From Bdellovibrio sp. GT3 (GTDB lineage: Bacteria; Bdellovibrionota; Bdellovibrionia; Bdellovibrionales; Bdellovibrionaceae), in the NCBI RefSeq assembly GCF_037996765.1, contig NZ_JBBNAD010000005.1, positions 652,001-716,000 of the forward strand: 64,000 bases of DNA, given 5' to 3'. Made by a program: the position numbers and the translations under genes. The notes beneath the pieces are model-generated. The model searched no databases. It was not told the origin of the DNA and saw only the letters and a program-made list of their open reading frames with translations. This document shows positions 7,929-16,864 of the stretch, in pieces. Numbering within the stretch: the stretch's first letter is position 1; each line of letters begins with the position of its first letter.

Positions 7929-9460
7929 TGCCACATCCTTGGTAGCTGCGGCTTAAACAAGGAGTTTACCAGAAACTTTTCCACAGGTGGCAGAGGAATT
8001 ATTTTGTATTCACTTTTTGGATCATTGCCCAAGTTCATTACTTGGGAATCAGATGCGAAGACAAAGCTTTCAGATTTTTCAAACGCCACGATGTTTGAGA
8101 ATGGCACCTCTGCAAGCGTTGAGTGAATGATGTCAGCACTTTCGTTGGTTGGGAAGTCAAAGACGATGAAGCCCTGTGGATCCAGTTTGCGTTTCAGGAT
8201 TCTATAAAATTCAAGACTGTAAAGCTTTGAAAGCTCCACGCTATAGGGGTACGGGAAATCCAAGAACACCGCATTCCATGTACGCTTGCTTTCGCGCAGA
8301 AAATGGAAGGCGTCGTCAGCAATCACTTCCACGCGATTGTTGTGAAGGGAGTCTTCATTCAGGTTGCGCCAACGGGGGTCTTCTTTTGCAAGTTTCAAAA
8401 CCTGTGGATCCAATTCGACAAGAGTTATTTCAGAGTCGGATGGAAACTTTTTTAAAACATCACGCAACAACAAGCCGTCACCCGCTCCCAAGATAAGGAT
8501 CTTGGTGGGCGCAATGCCGGACAGATGTGTCGCTCCCTCCAAGAAGGCTTCGTGATAAGACTTTTCATATCTGGAATCAAACTGGTATTGCCCGTTCAGC
8601 CAAAGGCTGAAGTAAGATTCTCCGTCGCCTTGTCCTTCGACCACGTCAATGGCCTGATAGGGGCTATGATGTCTGGTAACGTGGATATCGTTCTTCAGCC
8701 CCCGAAGGTATTCCACCACTTCTGAGGAACTGGAAATGATTTTTGGGTAGTCCACGAAATAGCGCATGCGCAAGGACCACTGTTGCAGCGGTATTTGAAT
8801 CAGCGAAAAAGCCAGGATGAATGCAGATGCGGCGATTGATCTTTGTAGGTGACTTCTTTTATCAGGTAACTGTGTCGCCAGGTAAATACAGATGCTGCCG
8901 CTCAAAAGGGAAATCAGAATGGCGCTTCCATAGATCTCCAAATTCGGAATAAGTATCAGCGGAACAACGACAGCTGATGCCAATGCACCAAAGTAGCTAA
9001 AGGCCAGAATTCTATTCAGTTGAATATTGTCTTCAGTGTCTTTGCGTAAGCGGAATAGCAAGGGTGTTTCGTATCCGGTCAAATAGCCCAAGGTTAGAGA
9101 TATCGCTCCGCTGCTTAAGACGAAAACGATCATCAGTAAGCCAATAGGAATTCGAACTCCGTAGAATTCTATAAGTCCAAGGCTTGGAATAAAGAATAAA
9201 TATGTGACCAGCATGGGTGAAATCGCACCCAGAAACATCAACAGGAATTCGACCCGGAACAATCCTGATAAAGCGTCTTTGGCGTTAGAGGACTTTTTGC
9301 TTCCCAAACCAATTCCATAAATGAAAAGGGCCGAGGATAGACAGAAGCCAATGACTTCCTCCTGCAGGAATACGGCAAACGTCTTTGCCATTACGCTTTG
9401 GTAGGCAAATCCACAAAAGGACAGGGCAAAAGAAAGTAGTTTTAATTTGCGATTATCCAC
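7925..9460 (-). CDS. membrane-bound spermidine-synthase-like protein
   Basis: The 511-aa product has an N-terminal domain of about seven membrane helices (residues 1-210) and a C-terminal cytoplasmic domain of the polyamine aminopropyltransferase/methyltransferase fold. The latter shows YHEAFLEGATHL, the nucleotide loop ILILGAGDG (usually GGGDG), VELDP, and LDFPYPYSVELSKLYSLEFYR. In true spermidine synthases the last block reads D-x-x-D-P; here the first Asp is kept but the second, which binds the amine substrate, is Tyr. It may therefore modify something other than putrescine. The start is GTG 9460 within the end of the upstream gene (19-bp overlap), and the stop overlaps the next gene as ATGA. 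The gene lies inside a prepilin-containing operon. Confidence 0.75.
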   Translation of the reverse strand: MDNRKLKLLSFALSFCGFAYQSVMAKTFAVFLQEEVIGFCLSSALFIYGIGLGSKKSSNAKDALSGLFRVEFLLMFLGAISPMLVTYLFFIPSLGLIEFYGVRIPIGLLMIVFVLSSGAISLTLGYLTGYETPLLFRLRKDTEDNIQLNRILAFSYFGALASAVVVPLILIPNLEIYGSAILISLLSGSICIYLATQLPDKRSHLQRSIAASAFILAFSLIQIPLQQWSLRMRYFVDYPKIISSSSEVVEYLRGLKNDIHVTRHHSPYQAIDVVEGQGDGESYFSLWLNGQYQFDSRYEKSYHEAFLEGATHLSGIAPTKILILGAGDGLLLRDVLKKFPSDSEITLVELDPQVLKLAKEDPRWRNLNEDSLHNNRVEVIADDAFHFLRESKRTWNAVFLDFPYPYSVELSKLYSLEFYRILKRKLDPQGFIVFDFPTNESADIIHSTLAEVPFSNIVAFEKSESFVFASDSQVMNLGNDPKSEYKIIPLPPVEKFLVNSLFKPQLPRMWQ

Positions 9461-10134
9461 TTAGAGATCAGCTCCTGATAAACAGACAAGTTGTACAAAA
9501 CCCCAAATGTGACTGTGGAAAAGATTGTGCATAACAGGGGAAGTTCAATTTTGCGAAGCTGCGATTCCCTGCCGGCCCAGTAAAAGCAGCAAATGAATGC
9601 CAGACCCAGATTCATCAAAGCCAGAATTAGGTTTACCGATATTGAGCCAAACTGCCTGTTTAAAAAAAGCGCAAACAGAATACCACCAGCAAACATGCCT
9701 GCATAATCCAGAAACAATGCTCTTTCGTTCTGATCTTTTGCATTGGTCTCTGTTTGCATAACCTGTAAAAGCAAGGGCAGTTCCATGCCCGAAAAGAATC
9801 CAATCAGAAAAATCAGGGAATAGCACAGGGGTACGGATACGAACTTCGATCCTGAATCAAAGTATACAAACAGAAGCGGAGACACAATTGCCAGCAGGGA
9901 GATGATCACTTCGATCCAGATAAAAACTTTTTTGGAGTTTAAGCGCACAGGAGTGAAGTAAGCTCCCGCACCCATCGCGGAAATATAGATCCCCGTTGTG
10001 ACCGTATACTGCAATACGACGTTACCCCAAAGAACAGAGAGAATATTGGCCAGTACCAATTCATAGGTGTAACTGCAGAAAGCCGTTAAAAAAACCAGGA
10101 TAAGAATAAAGCGAAATCTTGAGTCCGCCTTCAC
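9442..10134 (-). CDS. membrane protein resembling the N-terminal domain of membrane spermidine synthases
   Basis: A 230-aa protein with about seven hydrophobic helices. The beginning (YELVLANILSVLWGNVVLQY, then TTGIYISAMGAGAYF) has the pattern of the membrane domain that precedes the catalytic domain in membrane-bound aminopropyltransferase-like proteins, and it resembles the first half of the next gene. It has no catalytic domain. The pair thus looks like a duplicated membrane module, or two subunits of one complex. The GTG start at 10134 is one base after the stop of the prepilin-like gene upstream, and the 3' end overlaps the synthase-like gene by 19 bp, so translation is probably coupled. 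Confidence 0.7.
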   Translation of the reverse strand: MKADSRFRFILILVFLTAFCSYTYELVLANILSVLWGNVVLQYTVTTGIYISAMGAGAYFTPVRLNSKKVFIWIEVIISLLAIVSPLLFVYFDSGSKFVSVPLCYSLIFLIGFFSGMELPLLLQVMQTETNAKDQNERALFLDYAGMFAGGILFALFLNRQFGSISVNLILALMNLGLAFICCFYWAGRESQLRKIELPLLCTIFSTVTFGVLYNLSVYQELISKWIIAN

Positions 10135-10135
10135 C

Positions 10136-10903
10136 CTAATACCCCTGCGTTGTGGAGGCAGGAACTGTGAACAAATATGTTTGGCGAATCAATTCGGAGT
10201 TCGAACAAGACGAACCATTCTTTACACAGAATGCAACTTTCAGGCATTGGTACTGTGGTAGTGAACAATTTGGTGCTTCAGGACGATTCCGTAATGTCGT
10301 GTTAAGGGGAATGCTATTGACTGAAGTCATGGCCGGAAGTGCTGGTATGAAGACATCAAGGTTTGCGTGGGCTTGGGGCAAATTGATTTCAGCCATAACC
10401 TGTCTGGTGGCTTCTTTAAATATTTCAAACTGATCTGGTTTTTCAGAGCTATTGCTATGGTAGGCGACCATCCACTCATCTTGCGTCTGCAGATTAACTT
10501 GCAGGTTGCCGGGTTCGACACAGATATCAAGACCCGCATTCAGGGATCTTTTAGAGCACAATCCCGCAGCGTATTCCCAGCACAGTCGAATCGTTTTAGC
10601 CCCGCTTCCAATTTTGATTACTTTTCCGGGGCAGCCATAGTCATCATTTGCGGCATTGCCTGAGGTTTGTGGCGGCATATCGCGAAGGTAGTTCGCCTTG
10701 TCATAGGCGCCTTTTAGAGAAACTGCGAAGTTTTCAATGGCAATTTCGGAATCAAAGAATGCGCGGGACTTATCGTAGCTTTTATTAAGAGTTCCCATTT
10801 TAGAAACGACACCGACGATAATAACGCCGACAACGACTGCGATGGCAATGACCAGCATCGCCCCAGCAAAACCTTTTTTCGATCGCAATAGTTTAGGCAT
10901 CAT
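10136..10903 (-). CDS. prepilin-like membrane-anchored protein (PilX-like)
   Basis: The 255-aa product starts with a short basic leader (MMPKLLRSKKG) followed directly by a hydrophobic helix (FAGAMLVIAIAVVVGVIIVGVV), the layout of a type IV prepilin or minor pilin. The usual Glu at +5 of the mature protein is missing, as it is in some PilX/GspK-type minor pilins. Several Cys pairs in the extracellular part (YGCPG, IRLCWE, LCSKRS, DICVEP, NCSLPQYQC) suggest disulfides. It lies between another prepilin-like gene (stop 12 bp upstream) and the membrane synthase-like pair. AGGAG precedes the double ATG. Function is inferred from the N-terminus and context only. Confidence 0.65.
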   Translation of the reverse strand: MMPKLLRSKKGFAGAMLVIAIAVVVGVIIVGVVSKMGTLNKSYDKSRAFFDSEIAIENFAVSLKGAYDKANYLRDMPPQTSGNAANDDYGCPGKVIKIGSGAKTIRLCWEYAAGLCSKRSLNAGLDICVEPGNLQVNLQTQDEWMVAYHSNSSEKPDQFEIFKEATRQVMAEINLPQAHANLDVFIPALPAMTSVNSIPLNTTLRNRPEAPNCSLPQYQCLKVAFCVKNGSSCSNSELIRQTYLFTVPASTTQGY

Positions 10904-10914
10904 AAAATAGACTC

Positions 10915-11940
10915 CTAGTTTCTCTTAAGCTGCCCGCTCGGATAAGAAGGTTTTAGAAAATAAATTAAATCATAGGGACGACGGTAAATGGGTCTTCTTT
11001 GATTGCGCAGGGTAACCGGAGTTTCAGATGACTGCGCCATTTGTGCCGAGGAAAACCCAAGTACATTATCCCGAAAAGTGACTCTTACGACCCTTTCGAC
11101 ATCTTTATAGGGGCTGGTCGTTTTGCATTCAGCTTGTGTCATCGCAGCAGGTGGGCACCAGGTATAATCGCGCTTGCTGTTTTCCTGACCCAGGTATTCG
11201 CGGACGGTGATCTTAAAAGTCACCGAGGACAGTCTAAGTCTGTTGGATAACGCCGGGTCCTGATCGGGATTATTCATGTCGAATCTGGTGACTTGTCTTT
11301 CCGTGGCTTGAAAGTCAACGATGGAGCCAAACCACAGGTCATCCCGTGAAGGACCAATTGTGACCGTGCCCGCAGCTTGTGAGCGACCGAGATCGATATA
11401 CAAGACTCCGAAGGTTTTGGCTGTGGGCCTTTGAAAATAAATTCCCGTAGGCAGAAACCGATCACCCAAGCTGGGAACGGCTGTGTACTCGCTGTGCATA
11501 TTGTCTCGTAAAAAGATGCCCACCGTGTCCACTGGAGCAGGATTTGCGGTGGCATTAAATCCAGCCGAAGCCAGGTAATCGGCTCTGACGAAGCCGGTAT
11601 TCTGGCTGCTTCCGGTTGAGTTCCAGTTATTAAGGTTGCGCCCACTGCCATCTTCGACGTTTATGCCTTGAGAAGCGAAGTGTTTCAGATAAAACGAAAT
11701 ATCGTTGAGATCAGACTCCGACTGAATTCTGTTGGTCAGTGACTCACTTTGATTCGTGGCCATCGAGATCAATGCTCCCACACCATACAAAAGAATCGAC
11801 CCTAGGACTACCGAAAGCAAAAGTTCGATCAGGGAAAAACCTTGTTGCCCCAATTTCCCACTGCTAGAATTTGAAGTACATCTTGAATGGCTTACTGTGG
11901 GGGATTTTGAATGTTTCGAAGCGACAGGTCTAACAGTCAT
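10915..11940 (-). CDS. prepilin-like protein with N-methylation motif (PilW-like)
   Basis: A protein of up to 341 aa with a classical prepilin cleavage site: QQG, then FSLIELLLSVVLGSILLYGVGAL. Gly is at -1, Phe at +1 and Glu at +5. Size and position match PilW-type minor pilins. The start is uncertain. ATG 11940 gives a 34-residue leader and would overlap the divergent gene by 30 bp; a TTG at 11853, four codons before the cleavage Gly, would give a short leader. The C-terminal part has CPPAAMTQAECK and ends RRPIYRRPYDLIYFLKP. It is the first gene of a five-gene minus-strand operon. Confidence 0.72.
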   Translation of the reverse strand: MTVRPVASKHSKSPTVSHSRCTSNSSSGKLGQQGFSLIELLLSVVLGSILLYGVGALISMATNQSESLTNRIQSESDLNDISFYLKHFASQGINVEDGSGRNLNNWNSTGSSQNTGFVRADYLASAGFNATANPAPVDTVGIFLRDNMHSEYTAVPSLGDRFLPTGIYFQRPTAKTFGVLYIDLGRSQAAGTVTIGPSRDDLWFGSIVDFQATERQVTRFDMNNPDQDPALSNRLRLSSVTFKITVREYLGQENSKRDYTWCPPAAMTQAECKTTSPYKDVERVVRVTFRDNVLGFSSAQMAQSSETPVTLRNQRRPIYRRPYDLIYFLKPSYPSGQLKRN

Positions 11941-14814
11941 AAATATATCTCGGGCTTTTCAGCTCTTGAAATGATGGTTGCGATCGGAATCCTTGCCACG
12001 ATCTTTATTCTAGCAATGCCTTTCTTTAGCCAACAAGGGAAAATTATTAAAGAGATGAGAACCTCGGCGAGCTGCCAGGCGGTTCTCGATACTGCTTTTT
12101 CGCGAATTAACTCATTGGGAAATTCACTGGACAGCTATCCACCCAAAATGAACACCAGCATGGCGGGCGTAAGTGGAGCCGGTGCTATTGGTCAGAGAGT
12201 GTTTCTTCCACCCGATATCCCGGCTGGCTCTTACTCGTTTGATCCGCAGTTCAATGCACAAAGAAGTAAGATGTTTGATCTGGCCCCTGGCAGGGTTCTG
12301 TATTCGGCAAATCCTGGTAAAACCATCAAGATTCCTCAAACAGCGACGACCACCAAAGACGTTCCAATACGAAATGACGGTTTGACGCTTTACACTCCCC
12401 TGTTGCTGAAAGGCTCGATGGAGTACTTGGCAACGAAGTACAATTCTGGACATTGCAATGCCTTCTCGCCAGTGAGTTTGTTGACTAGTGTGGATAGTCA
12501 GGCACTAAGCAGTCAATTTCAGGGTGGTTTGAAAAATCTGAATCTATCCTTGAAAGTGAATCGTTACGATCTTGCTTCGAATAGCATGAGCACCGCTTGT
12601 GGCAATTACTGGCCTCGTCCTCGAAATGGTGAGCGATCCAATGTAACGTATGAACCGCAGTTTGGATACTCACCTCAAACCAGACAGATCGTTGGGATTT
12701 TCCCTAGTTGGATGAATGATAAAGACGGTCTGCGTGTAACCCTGCGTGCGAACTTCATAAATGATAAAGGACAGTCTGAAACCTGCGAAGGCACGAAAGA
12801 TTTCTCGTTGCCGGAAGATAAGCAAAATGTCGTCGATTTCTTTTATGACGTGAATTATGTGAAAACGTCAGCGGCCACACCGGGTGCGATCATTGATAAC
12901 ACAAATCGCACGAATGGATTGCGCGCCGGAACGAAGTGTTCAGGATCGCAGGCGAATTGCCTGGGTCATCCGTTTGAAACGATCTTAACGAATCTTCAAC
13001 CATACAATGCTTCAAACCCCAAGTGGCCCGAGAATCGCGACAGGCCTTTATGTTCGCAAACGGCTCAGAACTATATTGATCTGGTTGTCACTTTCCGCGT
13101 CTATAACATGCATAAAGACGGTGGCGTGGTGCCGATGTGTTTGGACACTTCCAGACAGTGGTTTAAAAACTCACCAGGCAATTGGTGTCCGGGATCTTAC
13201 AACGGGGGAGCTGAGACCAGCTTCGATAAATCCTGGGATATGCGTTACACCGGCTGGGTGCCTTGTGAGCAGATGCAGTTCTGTAACTCCAGGCCCGATC
13301 GAGTGGAGGTTATCAAATCTTCCGGTACGAATTTCAAGTTCCCGGGTATGAATGTTCAACAGCCATACGTGGAATACAAATACACGTACAACCAGATTCG
13401 CGGCGATAAAGCCAACCCGCGTATGTGGGGTTGTGAAATGAAATTTGGTATTGCGATGATCGATCTAGCGGGAAATCTGAGCTATGTACCCGCGCAGGAA
13501 AAAATGATGGATCAACCGGGCATTGGTGGCGACAGACGTCCACCAATTAAAGAGATCAATCCCCATGTCTATTTCAAACCACCTCCTTGTTACACGTGTA
13601 ATTGCAAACCTTGTAAGGGTGGTAAAGGTTTGTTTGGTGGATTGTTTAACTGGGTGTTGTTTGCAGTACTCGTTATCGTAACGATGGGTGTTGGTGCTAT
13701 TGCCTGGATTTCCATTACCGCACTAACGATTGCCATCGCATCTGGTGTGGCAGCAGTTATCTGCTATAACGGCGGCTTGGGTTGCGCCAGCGACGGGGGA
13801 CGCAACTATGTTCCTGACTCTGCCGGCGGGAAATACCGGTCTTGCGATGACAGTAATAACGGATGCAAGTGTGGTAAGAAGTGTAACATCATTCGCCCGC
13901 CAAGTCCTGGATGGTCCGCTCCACTTGACGATGCGATGGACATTTCGCAACTGGAAAAAAACTCCTGTGTTCCAGGCAGTACATTCTATGTCGATAACAC
14001 CGCTTACGGAAGTTTGAATGGAATCAAGCCGCAGTTGGGATACAAAACTTCGAATGGAACCGGTAAGGGTTATACCTACAACATGGATCCAAATGCGAAG
14101 GTCACTCCTGGGGATGAATTGATTTATACGGCTTTCAACTCCAAAAATCAGCAGTTCTGTTATGTGGCCGTGCGCTGCTCAGCAGGTAAGTTTCAGGTGA
14201 TCAAAGAGAGCAGTGAAATATTGGATGATAATAATCTGTATCCGCTGATGGGTTGTTATCCGGTGAAAGTCGGCAAGAAGATTAATTTCAACAGTTCCAA
14301 ACCGGGTATTTCACAGGGCGGAAATGCTTGTCTGGAAGTTCAGTTCAATAAGGGGCCGCAGAATCCGCAAAATAATCAATTGTGGAATTGGTCGAACTTT
14401 AATGAACAGTGTAGTGTTACGACAAGCACCAGCACTCTATCAAATGATCCAAGAGTTGTGGCCGGGAACTGTCCTGTGACTTCGGCAATTGTTCCGGCGG
14501 GTGCTCAGTATGTGTCTACTGGTTCTGGTTGTGCGCTGCCAACGGCGGATCCAAATGATTTGGTGGGTATGAACTTCGCCTGTCAGCATTCCAAGATTTC
14601 CTGGGATCCATGTCTAAACTCGAATTCCAAGACGGGTCCTATGACATGTCCTAAATGGTGCTACGCTGATTGTAAGGTTCCTGAATACGTACCGGAGCAT
14701 CCTTGGATCGATGCGCCTCATAACGTTCAAAAATACTATGAGAACATGGGTTCTGGAGATGCGGGATTGCCGTTCTGCACGATGGATAGAAACCTATTTG
14801 ATGTTATTCTTTAA
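11911..14814 (+). CDS. giant prepilin-like protein, Cys-rich, 967 aa
   Basis: The N-terminus is a type IV prepilin signature: a basic 15-residue leader ending in SG, then FSALEMMVAIGILATIFILAMPFF with Glu at +5. The rest is far larger than any ordinary pilin (usually 120-250 aa, minor pilins up to about 400). It includes many Cys residues, a C-x2-C-x-C-x2-C cluster at residues 560-568, two adjacent hydrophobic helices (about 577-618) and a second Cys cluster (CKCGKKC) soon after. It might be a tip adhesin carried on a pseudopilin stem. GGGGGA before ATG 11911 supports the start. The stop is two bases before the next gene, an acyltransferase-like paralog. I know no named family with this architecture. 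Confidence 0.78.
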   Translation: MFRSDRSNSHKYISGFSALEMMVAIGILATIFILAMPFFSQQGKIIKEMRTSASCQAVLDTAFSRINSLGNSLDSYPPKMNTSMAGVSGAGAIGQRVFLPPDIPAGSYSFDPQFNAQRSKMFDLAPGRVLYSANPGKTIKIPQTATTTKDVPIRNDGLTLYTPLLLKGSMEYLATKYNSGHCNAFSPVSLLTSVDSQALSSQFQGGLKNLNLSLKVNRYDLASNSMSTACGNYWPRPRNGERSNVTYEPQFGYSPQTRQIVGIFPSWMNDKDGLRVTLRANFINDKGQSETCEGTKDFSLPEDKQNVVDFFYDVNYVKTSAATPGAIIDNTNRTNGLRAGTKCSGSQANCLGHPFETILTNLQPYNASNPKWPENRDRPLCSQTAQNYIDLVVTFRVYNMHKDGGVVPMCLDTSRQWFKNSPGNWCPGSYNGGAETSFDKSWDMRYTGWVPCEQMQFCNSRPDRVEVIKSSGTNFKFPGMNVQQPYVEYKYTYNQIRGDKANPRMWGCEMKFGIAMIDLAGNLSYVPAQEKMMDQPGIGGDRRPPIKEINPHVYFKPPPCYTCNCKPCKGGKGLFGGLFNWVLFAVLVIVTMGVGAIAWISITALTIAIASGVAAVICYNGGLGCASDGGRNYVPDSAGGKYRSCDDSNNGCKCGKKCNIIRPPSPGWSAPLDDAMDISQLEKNSCVPGSTFYVDNTAYGSLNGIKPQLGYKTSNGTGKGYTYNMDPNAKVTPGDELIYTAFNSKNQQFCYVAVRCSAGKFQVIKESSEILDDNNLYPLMGCYPVKVGKKINFNSSKPGISQGGNACLEVQFNKGPQNPQNNQLWNWSNFNEQCSVTTSTSTLSNDPRVVAGNCPVTSAIVPAGAQYVSTGSGCALPTADPNDLVGMNFACQHSKISWDPCLNSNSKTGPMTCPKWCYADCKVPEYVPEHPWIDAPHNVQKYYENMGSGDAGLPFCTMDRNLFDVIL

Positions 14815-14816
14815 GC

Positions 14817-15848
14817 ATGACTGAAAAAAGCAATCATAGAATCTATGGGTTTGATCTTCTCAGAATCGCCACGATGATGGCGATTCTGTATTTTCACGTT
14901 TGGCAGTTTACGTTTTATCAGGATGTGATCTCGCTGCCGCCGGAAATTTCCAATTACCACAATCTTACCGGATGGGTTGGAGATACGTTCAAGTATGGCG
15001 GTCTGTTTATCGTGGCCCTCAGTTTTTTTCTGATTGGTTTAAAAGTCAGAGCCAAACAATCCATGCGCTTCTTTGTTCTTATTTTTGGATTGATAACATT
15101 GTCTGTTTCAAATGCTCCGGCCCCGATGGATCCCAGCACATGGGATTGGGATGTTTATTCCTATTTGATATTTGCCCTGCTGCTGGTATTGGCATTGCCA
15201 CGAAATCTGATTCTGCGCACGGCTTTGTCCATGGCAAGTATTCTGATATTAAGCATTCCTTTTGAATGGTATGAAGGAATGCTGCAGATAAAAGACGCGG
15301 TTCAGTTTTCGGGTTGGAATTTAATGCCGTGGCTTGCGGTGCCGGTGCTGTTTCATTCACTGGCAGTGATATGGTCACAAAAGTTCAAAGATAACGTTAA
15401 AGCGGTAAAAAACTGGGAATGGGCTGTCTGGATTTCTGCAATTGTTCTGCTGTTTGTGATCACTCCAGACTATGGACCTTTCCCTGCGGGTCCTGGCTTT
15501 GAGGCTTATGTTTTCAAGCAGAAGCCATTGATGTTCTGGAAGCACTTTGTGGTGTTCTTGTTTTTAATGCGAGTCAGTCTTGATCCAAGAATCAACTCAG
15601 CATTGGGAAACATAAAAGGCATGAGCTGGTTTTCCAATCTGGCTTGGAATAAGCATTTTGGTGTCGCCTATTTCATGCATCTTGCATTTTTGCCCATGGG
15701 TCTTCATTTCATGGACTTCTGGGGGCACTATCCGCGGGCCTTTGAGTGGCTGTGGCTATTTATCTTTGTCGCTGTCGAAGTCGTGGTGCGATCGATCTAT
15801 GCTTTGCAGATTGCGTTTAAAACAAAAGTTGTTCGATTGCTTAGTTAG
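14817..15848 (+). CDS. multi-pass membrane acyltransferase-like protein (paralog 2)
   Basis: This 343-aa protein with about ten membrane helices is a paralog of the one at 6861-7928. Shared blocks are FDLLRIATMMAILYFHVW, LSFFLIGL, a W-D-W-D-V-Y-S-Y-L segment, GWNLMPWLAVPVL and SNLAWNKHFGVAYF. The fold resembles acyltransferase-3 or related membrane O-acyltransferases, though I cannot assign a substrate. It starts two bases after the stop of the 967-aa prepilin-like gene and lacks its own clear ribosome-binding site, so it is probably translationally coupled and works with that protein. The 3' end overlaps the convergent receiver-CheX gene by 4 bp. Confidence 0.7.
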   Translation: MTEKSNHRIYGFDLLRIATMMAILYFHVWQFTFYQDVISLPPEISNYHNLTGWVGDTFKYGGLFIVALSFFLIGLKVRAKQSMRFFVLIFGLITLSVSNAPAPMDPSTWDWDVYSYLIFALLLVLALPRNLILRTALSMASILILSIPFEWYEGMLQIKDAVQFSGWNLMPWLAVPVLFHSLAVIWSQKFKDNVKAVKNWEWAVWISAIVLLFVITPDYGPFPAGPGFEAYVFKQKPLMFWKHFVVFLFLMRVSLDPRINSALGNIKGMSWFSNLAWNKHFGVAYFMHLAFLPMGLHFMDFWGHYPRAFEWLWLFIFVAVEVVVRSIYALQIAFKTKVVRLLS

Positions 15849-16735
15849 ACTGGAACCGCAATGACGGTCAGGTAGAACTTTCCTTTGGTTGTTGCAAAGG
15901 GGATCAGCATTCCCGCTGATCCTTGAGGGCAGGCGATCAGGCTTCCCGCTCCAATCAGAACTTTTGGAACTGTCAGCTGCACACCGAAATTGGTGATTTC
16001 TGATTTGGCGTTACCGAAAATAATATTATTGATCTCACCGACTGCGTCCTGATTCTCGGCATTGAGTTCGGTCTGTTCTTCCATCAGCATGACGGAGACC
16101 ACTTCCAAATAGCTGCCTTTATCGAAAGAAATTGCCAGGTATCCAGAGTACGACTGCGACTTGATTTCCACGACAGAGGAAATTTCTCCCATCAAAGATT
16201 CATGCGGGGATTTAGTTTCTGCCTTACCCATGGTGATATTCTGCACGCCAAATTGCGCGAATACATTGGTCGTAGCTTTGATGACGGCATTAATCACGCG
16301 AACATCCACGGCATACTTGCTGGAAGCGGTAGCGGTGGCTACGGCCGCGGGCCCGCTATTCAGGATCTTAATCATGGTCTGAATCAGCTCATCCGCGGTG
16401 ATGGGCTTTTTAAGCATTGTGCAGTGGCGAAGGGAGTCTGGCAGATCTGTGCTATCACGTTGTGTGACCACGATCAGGCTTGCGTCCTGGGTGTTTTTAT
16501 AGGTGTGCAGACCATAGACGAAACCACCATCCATAAGACGTGGCACCTCTGTATCAATTAGAACCATATCGAATTTTTGATTCTCAGTTTTGATCGCGGC
16601 TTCAGCACCGTCTTTGGCGCGCACGACGACCGGGGCAATATCAGAGTCCCGCAATAGCTTGCCTAGCGGCTCTCGCACCAAATTATCAAGACCAGAGTTG
16701 TTATCAACAATAAGGATCGTTTTTCGAGTCTTCAT
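15845..16735 (-). CDS. response regulator with C-terminal CheX-like domain
   Basis: A 296-aa fusion. Residues 1-125 are a CheY-like receiver: acidic pocket near Asp11, phospho-acceptor Asp61 in DMVLID, Thr91 in VVTQRDS and switch Lys110 in LKKP. Residues 145-296 look like the CheX/CheC phosphatase fold, with the helix DAVGEINNIIFGNAKSEI carrying the Glu-x2-Asn pair needed for dephosphorylation in CheX. Such proteins remove phosphate from CheY-type regulators, or hold a CheX domain under receiver control. No kinase gene is adjacent, so the partner is elsewhere. It is transcribed convergently to the pilin-like cluster with a 4-bp overlap. Confidence 0.8.
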   Translation of the reverse strand: MKTRKTILIVDNNSGLDNLVREPLGKLLRDSDIAPVVVRAKDGAEAAIKTENQKFDMVLIDTEVPRLMDGGFVYGLHTYKNTQDASLIVVTQRDSTDLPDSLRHCTMLKKPITADELIQTMIKILNSGPAAVATATASSKYAVDVRVINAVIKATTNVFAQFGVQNITMGKAETKSPHESLMGEISSVVEIKSQSYSGYLAISFDKGSYLEVVSVMLMEEQTELNAENQDAVGEINNIIFGNAKSEITNFGVQLTVPKVLIGAGSLIACPQGSAGMLIPFATTKGKFYLTVIAVPV

Positions 16736-16864
16736 GGTTTAGTGGCCCGCTCATAAGTGGTTTGGGATTGTGAGGGAATACATGAAGATGCAAGATACCC
16801 TAACTAATTATCGGTCCTTGATGGCAGCGACTTAATGATTCCATGAGAGAGAAATTTGGATTGT

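Noticed and set aside
16782-16835. 17-codon frame with GAGGGA before it
   Set aside because: Too short and polar to support; no coupling to a following gene on that strand.
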